DNA from: Clostridia bacterium
GTDB taxonomy: Bacteria > Bacillota > Clostridia > Christensenellales > Aristaeellaceae
Assembly: GCA_017412445.1 (NCBI GenBank)
Contig: JAFPYA010000294.1
Span: 1-9,147 of the forward strand
DNA: 9,147 nt
Direction: 5' to 3'
Below, piece by piece: positions 1 through 5,772 of this stretch. The translations under genes and the position numbers were made by a program. How positions within the stretch are numbered: position 1 is the stretch's first letter; each line of letters starts with the position of its first letter. The notes below the pieces were generated by a model that saw only the letters and a list, made by a program, of their open reading frames with translations, ran no database searches and was not told the DNA's origin.

Positions 1-72
1 GAAAGCCTTCCCTTTGATGGGAAGGCGGCCGAGCACAGCGAGGTCGGGTGAGGTGGGGCAGCGGCTTTCCCA
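1..72. repeat. Hairpin-rich dispersed-repeat-like element (left end may be cut by window)
   Basis: A perfect 8-bp stem, GCCTTCCC (5-12) with GGGAAGGC (19-26) around a 6-nt loop, is followed by a GGCCGAG...AGCGAGGTCGGGTGAGGTGG stretch (27-57). The outer ends are also inverted: GAAAGCC (1-7) against GGCTTTC (63-69). From memory, elements of this layout (CCTTCCC hairpin, then GGCCGAGC-like, then GATGAGGTGG-like) recur in many gut Clostridia genomes as intergenic repeats; this was not checked. No reading frame is evident. It ends just before the -35 box of the next gene. The inverted ends suggest a small non-autonomous mobile or REP-like element; it could instead be the structured end of an upstream transcript. 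Confidence 0.5.
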
Positions 73-78
73 AAGCAC

Positions 79-106
79 TTGACAGATGCAAGGAAATCGC
101 TACAAT
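79..106 (+). promoter_or_regulatory. Sigma-70-type promoter for the sirtuin gene
   Basis: A perfect -35 box TTGACA (79-84) is followed after 16 bp by TACAAT (101-106), which matches the -10 consensus at 5 of 6 positions. Transcription would begin near 112-114, giving a leader of about 35 nt before the ATG at 149. This makes a start at 86 impossible on the same transcript. Confidence 0.75.
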
Positions 107-135
107 AACAGTTACATCAAGACACTATCACAAAC

Positions 136-140
136 GGAGA
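136..140 (+). promoter_or_regulatory. Ribosome binding site deciding the sirtuin start
   Basis: GGAGA lies 8 nt before the ATG at 149. The in-frame ATG at 86 has no such site and falls inside the promoter, so 149 is the better start. Confidence 0.65.
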
Positions 141-148
141 CTTTAAGC

Positions 149-1048
149 ATGCCTGAGAATGAAAAACTGAACACGCTTGCAAACTGGCTTAACTCTGCGG
201 ACGCGGTGCTTATAGGTGCGGGCGCGGGGCTTTCTACCGCCGCGGGCTACACCTACAGCGGCGAACGCTTCAAAAGGTACTTTTCGGATTTCATCGAAAA
301 ATACGGCTTTACGGACATGTACACGGGCGGCTTTTACGGCTTTCCAACTAAGGAGGAATTCTGGGCGTACTGGAGCAGGTACATTTGGATAAACCGCTAC
401 ATGGACATGCCGGGCAACCTGTATCAAAGGCTGCTTAAGCTGGTTTGCGACAAGGAGTACTTCGTTTTGACCACAAACGTGGATCACTGTTTCCAGCGGG
501 CGGGCTTTGACAAAAAGCGCCTGTTCTACACGCAGGGCGATTACGGCCTGTTTCAATGTTCAAAGCCCTGCAGCAAAAAGACCTGGGACAACAGACAGCT
601 TGTGAAGAACATGCTTGAACCTCAGAGCTGGACGATAGGAGACGACAACGCGCTTACTGCGCCTGCAGGGCGGAGCATCTCCATGCAGATCGCGCCCGAG
701 CTTAAGCCCGTGTGTCCCGTCTGCGGGCGGCCGCTGACCATGAACCTGAGAAGCGACGACAGGTTCGTTGAGGACGAGGGCTGGCACAAAGCCGCAGAAG
801 CGTACAGAGGGTTTATCTCGGAGAGCGCGGGCAAAAGGCTGCTTCTGCTCGAAATCGGCGTGGGCTACAACACCCCCGGCATTATCAAATTCAACTTTCA
901 GGGCGAGACGTACAGAAACGAAAATGTGAGGTATGCCTGCCTTAACCTTGACGACGCCGAAATACCGGGCGAGATAGCAGAGCGCTCGGTGGGCATAGAG
1001 GGCGATTCGGGCAAGGTGATTGACGCGCTGCTTGCGCGAAAGCTTTAA
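149..1048 (+). CDS. Sir2-family protein resembling class M (ADP-ribosylating) sirtuins
   Basis: 299 residues, soluble, with no signal peptide or membrane segment. Seen in order: an NAD-binding GAGAGLS (23-29) that lacks the usual SGIPDFR continuation; TTNVDH (108-113), where canonical sirtuins have TQNID; TQGDYG (128-133), where the catalytic His-Gly is usually found, so His is replaced by Gln; a zinc site of Cys137, Cys141, Cys189 and Cys192; and EIGVGYNTP (235-243), the second nucleotide-binding stretch. Established knowledge: class M sirtuins of staphylococci and streptococci share the Asn and Gln replacements and ADP-ribosylate a lipoylated GcvH-like protein rather than deacylating. Inference: this protein may transfer ADP-ribose, or may have little deacylase activity. 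It has its own promoter and terminator, so it appears monocistronic, without the macrodomain, GcvH-L or lipoate-ligase genes of the known operons. The family call is firm; the reaction is uncertain. The start at 149 is preferred over 86 because of the promoter and ribosome binding site. Confidence 0.85.
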   Translation: MPENEKLNTLANWLNSADAVLIGAGAGLSTAAGYTYSGERFKRYFSDFIEKYGFTDMYTGGFYGFPTKEEFWAYWSRYIWINRYMDMPGNLYQRLLKLVCDKEYFVLTTNVDHCFQRAGFDKKRLFYTQGDYGLFQCSKPCSKKTWDNRQLVKNMLEPQSWTIGDDNALTAPAGRSISMQIAPELKPVCPVCGRPLTMNLRSDDRFVEDEGWHKAAEAYRGFISESAGKRLLLLEIGVGYNTPGIIKFNFQGETYRNENVRYACLNLDDAEIPGEIAERSVGIEGDSGKVIDALLARKL

Positions 1049-1076
1049 CCTTAAAACGCAGAAGGTCAATCGTATT

Positions 1077-1129
1077 CAGCCGCAGCTTAACGTTGTTTTT
1101 TAACGAAAGCCGCGGCTGTTTTTGTTTTA
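1077..1129 (+). terminator. Rho-independent terminator of the sirtuin gene
   Basis: CAGCCGC (1077-1083) pairs with GCGGCTG (1112-1118). An inner stem CGTT/AACG (1091-1094 and 1102-1105) sits in the long loop, and the tract TTTTTGTTTT follows at 1119-1128. It begins about 28 nt after the sirtuin stop codon. Confidence 0.7.
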
Positions 1130-1168
1130 TCTGCGCCGCAAAAGAGGGCCGAAGCGGCCGCGTTGTAT

Positions 1169-1212
1169 AGTACTAAACTTCAAGTAACATTATACTAAAT
1201 TTTACACTATAA
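1169..1212. promoter_or_regulatory. Upstream operator-like box cluster
   Basis: In an AT-rich stretch upstream of the operon promoter, TACTAAA occurs twice in direct orientation (1172-1178 and 1194-1200), 22 bp apart or about two helical turns. The first copy is part of TACTAAACTT (1172-1181), whose exact 10-bp inverse AAGTTTAGTA lies beyond the promoter at 1270-1279. The second copy is enclosed by TTATA (1191-1195) and TATAA (1208-1212). This layout suggests binding sites for the adjacent HTH regulator, possibly with DNA looping. The assignment is inferred from position and symmetry only. Confidence 0.45.
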
Positions 1213-1227
1213 CAGACCGCAGTCCTA

Positions 1228-1256
1228 TTGACAAACGCGCTTTAATGATGTTTAAT
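1228..1256 (+). promoter_or_regulatory. Sigma-70-type promoter of the regulator-potABCD operon
   Basis: A perfect -35 box TTGACA (1228-1233), a 17-bp spacer and TTTAAT (1251-1256, 5 of 6 matches to TATAAT). Transcription would start near 1263, leaving a leader of about 70 nt before the regulator. Operator-like boxes lie on both sides. Confidence 0.75.
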
Positions 1257-1270
1257 ATCGTAGACAAAAA

Positions 1271-1288
1271 AGTTTAGTATTTTAAACT
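1271..1288. promoter_or_regulatory. Downstream palindromic operator candidate
   Basis: AGTTTA (1271-1276) and TAAACT (1283-1288) form an exact inverted repeat around 6 bp. The site begins about 8 bp after the predicted transcription start, a suitable place for a repressor to block RNA polymerase. The same TAAACT half-site occurs upstream at 1175-1180. Autoregulation by the XRE-cupin protein encoded next is the simplest reading. Confidence 0.5.
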
Positions 1289-1330
1289 CAGCCAATATGG
1301 GCCGAGCGGGTCACAAAGGGGGGATACACC

Positions 1331-1873
1331 GTGATGATAGGCGAAAGGCTGAAGCAATTGCGCCTGCAGCGCGGGCTTACTCAGGGCGAACTGGCCGACA
1401 GGTGCGAACTGTCAAAGGGCTTCATTTCGCTGGTGGAAAGGGATTTGACGTCGCCCTCCATCGCCACCCTGCAGGACATGCTTGTGTCGCTGGGCAGCGA
1501 TCTGAGCCGCTTTTTTGCCGCGCCCACAGATGAAAAGATAGTCTTCGGCGAGGACGACATAAACGTTAAGGAAGACGACGAGGGCATACGGGGCACGATA
1601 AGCTGGCTTGTCCCCGCCGCGCAGAAAAACGAGATGGAGCCCATACTCGTCTCTCTGGGCGAGGGCGGCCACACCGAGCTTCAGGACCCGCACGAGGGCG
1701 AGGAGATCGGATATGTATTGAGCGGCGCCATAGTGATAGAACTCGGACAAAGGCGCGTAAAGGCTAAAAAAGGCGAAAGCTTCTGCTTTAAGCCCACCGC
1801 ACCCCACAGGATAAGCAACCCGGGCAAATCGCCCTGCCGCTTCATTTGGGTAAGCACCCCGCCCAGCTTTTAA
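1331..1873 (+). CDS. XRE-family regulator with C-terminal cupin domain, probable controller of the polyamine transporter operon
   Basis: 180 residues. An N-terminal HTH_3/XRE DNA-binding domain (about 4-62) carries the pattern LKQLRLQRGLTQGELA...SKGFISLVER...SPSIATLQ. After an acidic linker comes a cupin_2 barrel (about 103-177) with HEGEEIGYVLSG (121-132) and KKGESFCFKPTAPHRISNPG (146-165), which hold likely metal or ligand contacts (His121, Glu124/125, His159). This two-domain layout is the PuuR-like group, often found just before potABCD in Firmicutes. Inference: it binds a polyamine-like effector and acts on the flanking TAAACT/AGTTTA boxes, so it would regulate itself and the transporter. 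Start: GTG at 1331 follows AAAGGGGGGA (1315-1324) by 6 nt; the next codon, ATG at 1334, is almost equally good. potA begins 24 nt after its stop. Confidence 0.88.
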   Translation: MMIGERLKQLRLQRGLTQGELADRCELSKGFISLVERDLTSPSIATLQDMLVSLGSDLSRFFAAPTDEKIVFGEDDINVKEDDEGIRGTISWLVPAAQKNEMEPILVSLGEGGHTELQDPHEGEEIGYVLSGAIVIELGQRRVKAKKGESFCFKPTAPHRISNPGKSPCRFIWVSTPPSF

Positions 1874-1897
1874 ATAATAATATTTCGGAGGCACGCC

Positions 1898-3019
1898 ATG
1901 GTTGAGGACACCAGACTTATTGAGCTTAAGGGAATAAGCAAATCGTTTGGCACGACTCAGGTGCTCAAAAATATAGACCTCTATATCCGCCGCAAGGAGT
2001 TTGTAACGCTCCTTGGCCCCTCCGGCTGCGGCAAGACCACGATGCTGCGCATAATCGGCGGCTTTGAAACGCAGGACGAGGGCAAGCTGATTTTTGACGG
2101 CAAGGATTTGAGCGGCGTGCCGCCCTACAAGCGCAGGGTAAACACCGTGTTTCAGAAATACGCGCTGTTCACCCACATGAACGTCTACGACAACGTGGCC
2201 TTCGGCTTAAAGCTCAAAAAGCCCGAGGAGCTGCTTAGCGGCGTAAGCAACCCCACCCGCAAGCAGGTAAAGGAAGAAATCAACAGGCGCGTTACCCGCA
2301 TGCTCAAGCTCGTAAAGATGGACGCCTACGCCAAAAGGAGCGTCGACTCCCTCTCCGGTGGCCAGCAGCAGCGAATCGCAATCGCAAGAGCCCTCGTAAA
2401 CGAGCCTGAGGTGCTTTTGCTGGACGAGCCTCTGGGCGCGCTGGATTTGAAGCTCAGACGTGAAATGCAGCTCGAGCTCAAGACCATGCAGCAGCAGCTT
2501 GGCATCACCTTCATCTACGTCACCCACGACCAGGAGGAGGCGCTCACGATGAGCGACACCATAGTGGTCATGAACGGCGGCGAAATCCAACAGATAGGCG
2601 ACGGCAAGAGCATATACGACGAGCCGAAAAATGCCTTCGTGGCCAACTTCATAGGCGACAGCAACATACTTGATGCGGTGATGGTGCAGGACTACGAGGT
2701 GTTCGCCGCAGGCAGAAGCTTTGAGTGCGTGGACGAGGGCTTTGCGCCCAACGAGCCCGTGGACATGGTCGTGCGCCCCGAGGACATTATGATAGTGGGC
2801 GAGGACGTGGGCATGCTGCCGGGCGAGGTGAAGAGCGTGCTGTTCAAGGGCGTGCATTACGAGATGTTCGTCGAGGCGGCGGGCTTCAACTGGAAGGTGC
2901 ACTCCACCAGCATGTACCCCGTTGGCAGCAGGGTCGGCCTGAGCGTAGTGCCCAGCAATATACACATAATGCATAAAATGAAGGAGCAGACCGCTCCCGC
3001 GGCGGAGGAAAGCAAATGA
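1898..3019 (+). CDS. potA: Spermidine/putrescine ABC transporter ATP-binding subunit
   Basis: 373 residues, the usual PotA length, acting as a dimer on the cytoplasmic face of PotB-PotC. The nucleotide-binding domain shows Walker [10 protein letters not shown] (40-48), Q-loop Gln86 in TVFQKYALF, signature LSGGQQQR (152-159), Walker B VLLLDE (172-177), D-loop GALD (180-183) and switch His210 in THDQEEA. The C-terminal part (about 240-360) is a TOBE-type regulatory domain with the typical VRPEDI motif. The helical segment between AFG (101-103) and the signature is about 14 residues longer than in E. coli PotA as I remember it. GGAGG (1887-1891) lies 6 nt before the ATG. The gene follows the regulator by 24 nt and overlaps potB by the four bases ATGA. 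A related importer substrate cannot be excluded, but the potBCD neighbours make polyamine uptake the best call. Confidence 0.95.
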   Translation: MVEDTRLIELKGISKSFGTTQVLKNIDLYIRRKEFVTLLGPSGCGKTTMLRIIGGFETQDEGKLIFDGKDLSGVPPYKRRVNTVFQKYALFTHMNVYDNVAFGLKLKKPEELLSGVSNPTRKQVKEEINRRVTRMLKLVKMDAYAKRSVDSLSGGQQQRIAIARALVNEPEVLLLDEPLGALDLKLRREMQLELKTMQQQLGITFIYVTHDQEEALTMSDTIVVMNGGEIQQIGDGKSIYDEPKNAFVANFIGDSNILDAVMVQDYEVFAAGRSFECVDEGFAPNEPVDMVVRPEDIMIVGEDVGMLPGEVKSVLFKGVHYEMFVEAAGFNWKVHSTSMYPVGSRVGLSVVPSNIHIMHKMKEQTAPAAEESK

Positions 3020-3858
3020 AGCGCAGCTACTTTTCCGCGCCTTACGCCGTGTGGATGGTCGTGTTCACGATATTTCCGATAGTGTTCGTGGGGCTCTATG
3101 CCATTACCACGCGCCGCGCGGACGGGAATGACCTTTACACGGGGCTCGCCAACATAGGCAACATATTCGGAAACGAGGGCACCTACATGAAGGTGCTCTG
3201 GCGCAGCCTGAGCCTTGCGCTGCAGTGCACCGCCATATGCCTTTTGCTTGGCTACCCCTGCGCCTATTTTCTGGCGAGCAAGGACTTCGCAAAGCATAAG
3301 ACGCTCTATGTGCTGATCCTTTTACCCATGTGGATGAACTTCCTGCTCAGGACCTACGCCTCTATGGGCCTGCTCGAAAGAAACGGCGTAATCAACTCGA
3401 TCGTAACGGCACTGGGCTTTAAGCGCCTTGAGCTCATAGGCACTCAGGGCGCAGTGCTCTACGGCATGGTTTACAACTACCTGCCGTTCATGATTCTGCC
3501 CATACACACGGTCCTCAAGAAGATGGACCAGCGTGTGATCGAGGCGGCGCAGGATCTGGGCGCAAACCCGGTGAGGGTGTTTTACAAGGTGACGCTGCCT
3601 CTTTCGATACCCGGCATTATCAGCGGCATAACCATGGTGTTCATGCCGTCGGTCACGACGTTTGCGATATCCGGCCTGCTCGGCAGCGGCAACTTCATGC
3701 TCATAGGCGACGTAATCGAAACCCAGTTCATGAGCGCGAACAACTGGAATTTCGGCAGCGCGCTGAGCCTGTTCATGACGGTGCTCATACTCATCTCCAT
3801 AGGCCTTTTGAACCGCATGGACAAAAGCAAGACGGGAAACGGGGGCGGTAAGTGGTGA
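3016..3858 (+). CDS. potB: Spermidine/putrescine ABC transporter permease PotB
   Basis: 280 residues, an integral inner-membrane permease of the BPD_transp_1 type. Hydrophobic segments are visible near 10-30, 64-87, 96-118, 147-167, 199-221 and 246-265, in line with six membrane helices. The EAA loop that docks onto PotA is EAAQDLGAN (176-184) with [10 protein letters not shown] (191-200). The segment [14 protein letters not shown] (102-115) is typical of PotB. GGAGG at 3004-3008 precedes the ATG, and the start overlaps the potA stop (ATGA), so the two are probably translationally coupled. With PotC it forms the translocation path. Confidence 0.93.
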   Translation: MKRSYFSAPYAVWMVVFTIFPIVFVGLYAITTRRADGNDLYTGLANIGNIFGNEGTYMKVLWRSLSLALQCTAICLLLGYPCAYFLASKDFAKHKTLYVLILLPMWMNFLLRTYASMGLLERNGVINSIVTALGFKRLELIGTQGAVLYGMVYNYLPFMILPIHTVLKKMDQRVIEAAQDLGANPVRVFYKVTLPLSIPGIISGITMVFMPSVTTFAISGLLGSGNFMLIGDVIETQFMSANNWNFGSALSLFMTVLILISIGLLNRMDKSKTGNGGGKW

Positions 3859-4646
3859 AAAAGTTTTTCAGGGGCTTAAAGGGCTCGTACATCGCCCTGA
3901 TACTGCTGTTCCTCTATTCGCCCATCGCGGTCATGATCGCCTTTTCCTTTAACGCGGGCAAGAGCCGCGCCAAGTGGGAGGGCTTCAGCTTCAAGTGGTA
4001 CGCCGAGCTGTTCAACAATTCGGCCATAATGGAGGCACTCAAGGTCACACTGATCGTAGCGGCGATAGCTACGGTAGTGAGCGTGATACTGGGCACGCTG
4101 GGCGCGATAGGCATACACGCGAGCCGCAAGGGCTATGCGACCACGCTTTTAAACCTGAGCTACCTGCCCATGACAATGCCCGACATCGTGACCGGCGTGA
4201 GCCTCATGATGATGTTCGGCTTCGTGGCCGGCTTCGTGAAGATAGAGAGGGGCATGTTCACGATGATACTTGCCCACATCACCTTCGATACGCCCTACGT
4301 GCTGTTTTCAGTGATGCCGAAGCTTAAACAGATGGATCCAAACACCTACGAGGCCGCGCTGGATTTGGGCTGCAAGCCCATGAAGGCGCTGTGGAAGGTG
4401 ATAATTCCCGAGATCAGCCCCGGCATAATCACGGGCGCCCTGCTCGCGCTCACCATGTCGCTGGACGACTTCGTTATAAGCTACTTCACCACGGAAAAAA
4501 CGCAAAACCTGTCTATATTGGTGTATTCCGCGGCGAAGCGCGGCGTAAAGCCGGACATATACGCGCTGTCTACCATCATGTTTTTGACGGTGCTCGCGCT
4601 GCTCATCATAGTCAACAAGCGCTCCACGCTTGAGGACATAGGTTAA
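3852..4646 (+). CDS. potC: Spermidine/putrescine ABC transporter permease PotC
   Basis: 264 residues, the second permease of the importer. Hydrophobic segments lie near 13-33, 65-90, 98-124, 133-154, 190-210 and 238-255. The EAA loop is EAALDLGCKP (167-176) with KVIIPEISPG (182-191), and SLDDFVISYF (203-212) is a conserved PotC stretch. The start is GTG: 3852 gives a 7-base overlap with potB, while the next GTG at 3855 would give a GTGA 4-base overlap. Both are possible and differ by one residue. The purine-rich GGGGGCGG just before is the only ribosome binding site seen, and coupling to potB is likely. Isoleucine is coded mostly by ATA (15 of 26), unusual for so GC-rich a gene. Confidence 0.93.
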   Translation: MVKKFFRGLKGSYIALILLFLYSPIAVMIAFSFNAGKSRAKWEGFSFKWYAELFNNSAIMEALKVTLIVAAIATVVSVILGTLGAIGIHASRKGYATTLLNLSYLPMTMPDIVTGVSLMMMFGFVAGFVKIERGMFTMILAHITFDTPYVLFSVMPKLKQMDPNTYEAALDLGCKPMKALWKVIIPEISPGIITGALLALTMSLDDFVISYFTTEKTQNLSILVYSAAKRGVKPDIYALSTIMFLTVLALLIIVNKRSTLEDIG

Positions 4647-4653
4647 TTTCATC

Positions 4654-4660
4654 AAGGAGG
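4654..4660 (+). promoter_or_regulatory. Strong ribosome binding site of potD
   Basis: AAGGAGG lies 6 nt before the ATG at 4667, an almost ideal match to the 16S rRNA tail and stronger than the sites of potB and potC. It fits the need for more binding protein than permease from one mRNA. Confidence 0.75.
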
Positions 4661-4666
4661 AAGGAC

Positions 4667-5710
4667 ATGAAAAAATTATCCTGCATGCTTGCGCTGGTGC
4701 TGGCGCTCGCAACCCTGACCGGCGGCATGGCCTTTGCGACCACGCTGACCGTGTACAACTCCTACGACTACATCGACGAGGACGTGCTTGAGCAGTTCAC
4801 GAAGGAAACCGGCATAGAGGTGGAATACGTGATGTTCACCCGCCAGGAGGAAATGTACACCCAGATTACTACCGGCGGCGGAAAATACGACATCATCTTC
4901 CCCTCCGATTACATACTCGAGCGTCTGATCAAGGAAGAAAGGCTTCAGGAGATCGATTACGAGCAGTGCCCCAACGCAAAGGAGAACATACTCGACTCCA
5001 TGTGGAACAGCGACTACGATCCCGGCAACGTATACTCCGTGCCTTACATGTGGGGCACCATGGGCATACTCTACAACACCGAGATGGTAGAGGACGAGAT
5101 CACCTCCTGGGACAGCCTGTTTGACTCGACCTACCAGAGGGACGTGTTCATGCTCGACTCCATGCGCGACATGATGGGCCTTATGCTCGTTTATCTGGGC
5201 TACGACATCAACAGCACCGACGAGGCCGAGCTGGCCGAGGTCAGAGACCTGCTCATCAAGCAGAAGGATGACAACATCGTGCAGGGCTACCTCGTGGATG
5301 AGGTGAAGGACAAGATGGTCGGCGGCGAGGCCGCTATGGCCGTAATGTGGAGCGGCGACGCTATGTACGCCATGGACCTTGACGAGGACGGCGTGCTGGC
5401 CTACAGCGTGCCCGAGGAAGGCTCCAACGTCTGGATCGACGCCATGTGCGTGCTGTCCAACAGCGAAAACTACGAGGCCGCGATGCAGTTCATAGACTTC
5501 ATGTGCCGCCCCGACATCGCCAAGCGCAACTACGACTACATCCACTACGCTTCTCCCATCAAGCAGGTCGTTGAGACGCTGCCCGAGGAGGAGGCCGAGA
5601 ACGTGGCCGTGAACCCCGGCGACGAGGTACTCGAGCGCTGCTATTTCTTCCATGACCTCATGGACGACATGGACATCTACAACACCTATTGGATGCAGAT
5701 CAGGTCTTAG
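4667..5710 (+). CDS. potD: Extracytoplasmic polyamine-binding protein PotD
   Basis: 347 residues, the family's usual length, type 2 periplasmic-binding fold. The N-terminus has a Lys-Lys charge, a hydrophobic core (7-19) and a likely signal peptidase I site after AFA (22-24). No lipobox cysteine follows the hydrophobic core; the only nearby Cys is residue 6, before it. Mature-domain landmarks match PotD: FTKETGIEVEY (44-54), DIIFPSDY (75-82), VPYMWGTMGILYN (125-137), MWSGDA (227-232), NVWIDAM (254-260) and FMCRPDIA (278-285). Trp256 and Asp258 correspond to the amine-binding Trp-x-Asp pair of E. coli PotD. Two other contacts look changed: the early YNW is YNS here (30-32), and the DDARE segment reads DSMRD (164-168). 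So the ligand may be a polyamine other than spermidine. It starts 20 nt after potC and ends the operon. Confidence 0.93.
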   Translation: MKKLSCMLALVLALATLTGGMAFATTLTVYNSYDYIDEDVLEQFTKETGIEVEYVMFTRQEEMYTQITTGGGKYDIIFPSDYILERLIKEERLQEIDYEQCPNAKENILDSMWNSDYDPGNVYSVPYMWGTMGILYNTEMVEDEITSWDSLFDSTYQRDVFMLDSMRDMMGLMLVYLGYDINSTDEAELAEVRDLLIKQKDDNIVQGYLVDEVKDKMVGGEAAMAVMWSGDAMYAMDLDEDGVLAYSVPEEGSNVWIDAMCVLSNSENYEAAMQFIDFMCRPDIAKRNYDYIHYASPIKQVVETLPEEEAENVAVNPGDEVLERCYFFHDLMDDMDIYNTYWMQIRS

Positions 5711-5726
5711 TACAGGCATGATGACG

Positions 5727-5760
5727 TGTGTGCCCGTTTTACGCGGGCACACATTTCTTT
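5727..5760 (+). terminator. Rho-independent terminator of the pot operon
   Basis: A perfect 10-bp stem, TGTGTGCCCG (5727-5736) with CGGGCACACA (5744-5753), around a 7-nt loop, followed by TTTCTTT (5754-5760). It lies 16 nt after the potD stop. Its T-tract runs almost into the ribosome binding site of the next gene. Confidence 0.85.
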
Positions 5761-5763
5761 AAC

Positions 5764-5768
5764 GGAGG
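5764..5768 (+). promoter_or_regulatory. Ribosome binding site deciding the MscS-family start
   Basis: GGAGG lies 4 nt before the ATG at 5773. The upstream in-frame GTG at 5728 sits inside the terminator stem and has no ribosome binding site, so 5773 is chosen. Confidence 0.7.
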
Positions 5769-5772
5769 GAGT

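Noticed and set aside
86..148. Upstream extension of the sirtuin to an ATG at 86
   Set aside because: The start would lie between the -35 and -10 boxes of the likely promoter, the extra 21 residues are polar and unlike the family, and a ribosome binding site stands before 149.
1148..1160. Small GGCCG-AAG-CGGCC hairpin between the sirtuin and the pot regulator
   Set aside because: Only five pairs with no T-tract after it; not enough to call a terminator or an RNA element.
1169..1288. Possible CRISPR-like or riboswitch structure in the AT-rich region
   Set aside because: The repeats are about 7-10 bp, few and in mixed orientation, with no regular spacers; the layout fits operators around a promoter better. 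No known polyamine riboswitch fold was recognised.
1412..2176. A 254-codon minus-strand frame spanning the regulator and potA
   Set aside because: It crosses two well-supported genes and their gap, with no recognisable motif.
2207..2974. A 255-codon open frame on the minus strand opposite potA
   Set aside because: Low-complexity His/Val/Leu composition typical of an antisense shadow; potA motifs are intact on the plus strand.
4676..5752. A 358-codon open frame on the minus strand opposite potD
   Set aside because: It is rich in His, Val and Leu, has no recognisable domain or ribosome binding site, and mirrors the codon bias of potD, which is a clear family member.
5728..5772. Upstream extension of the MscS-family protein to a GTG at 5728
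   Set aside because: It falls inside the pot operon terminator stem, whereas GGAGG supports the ATG at 5773.
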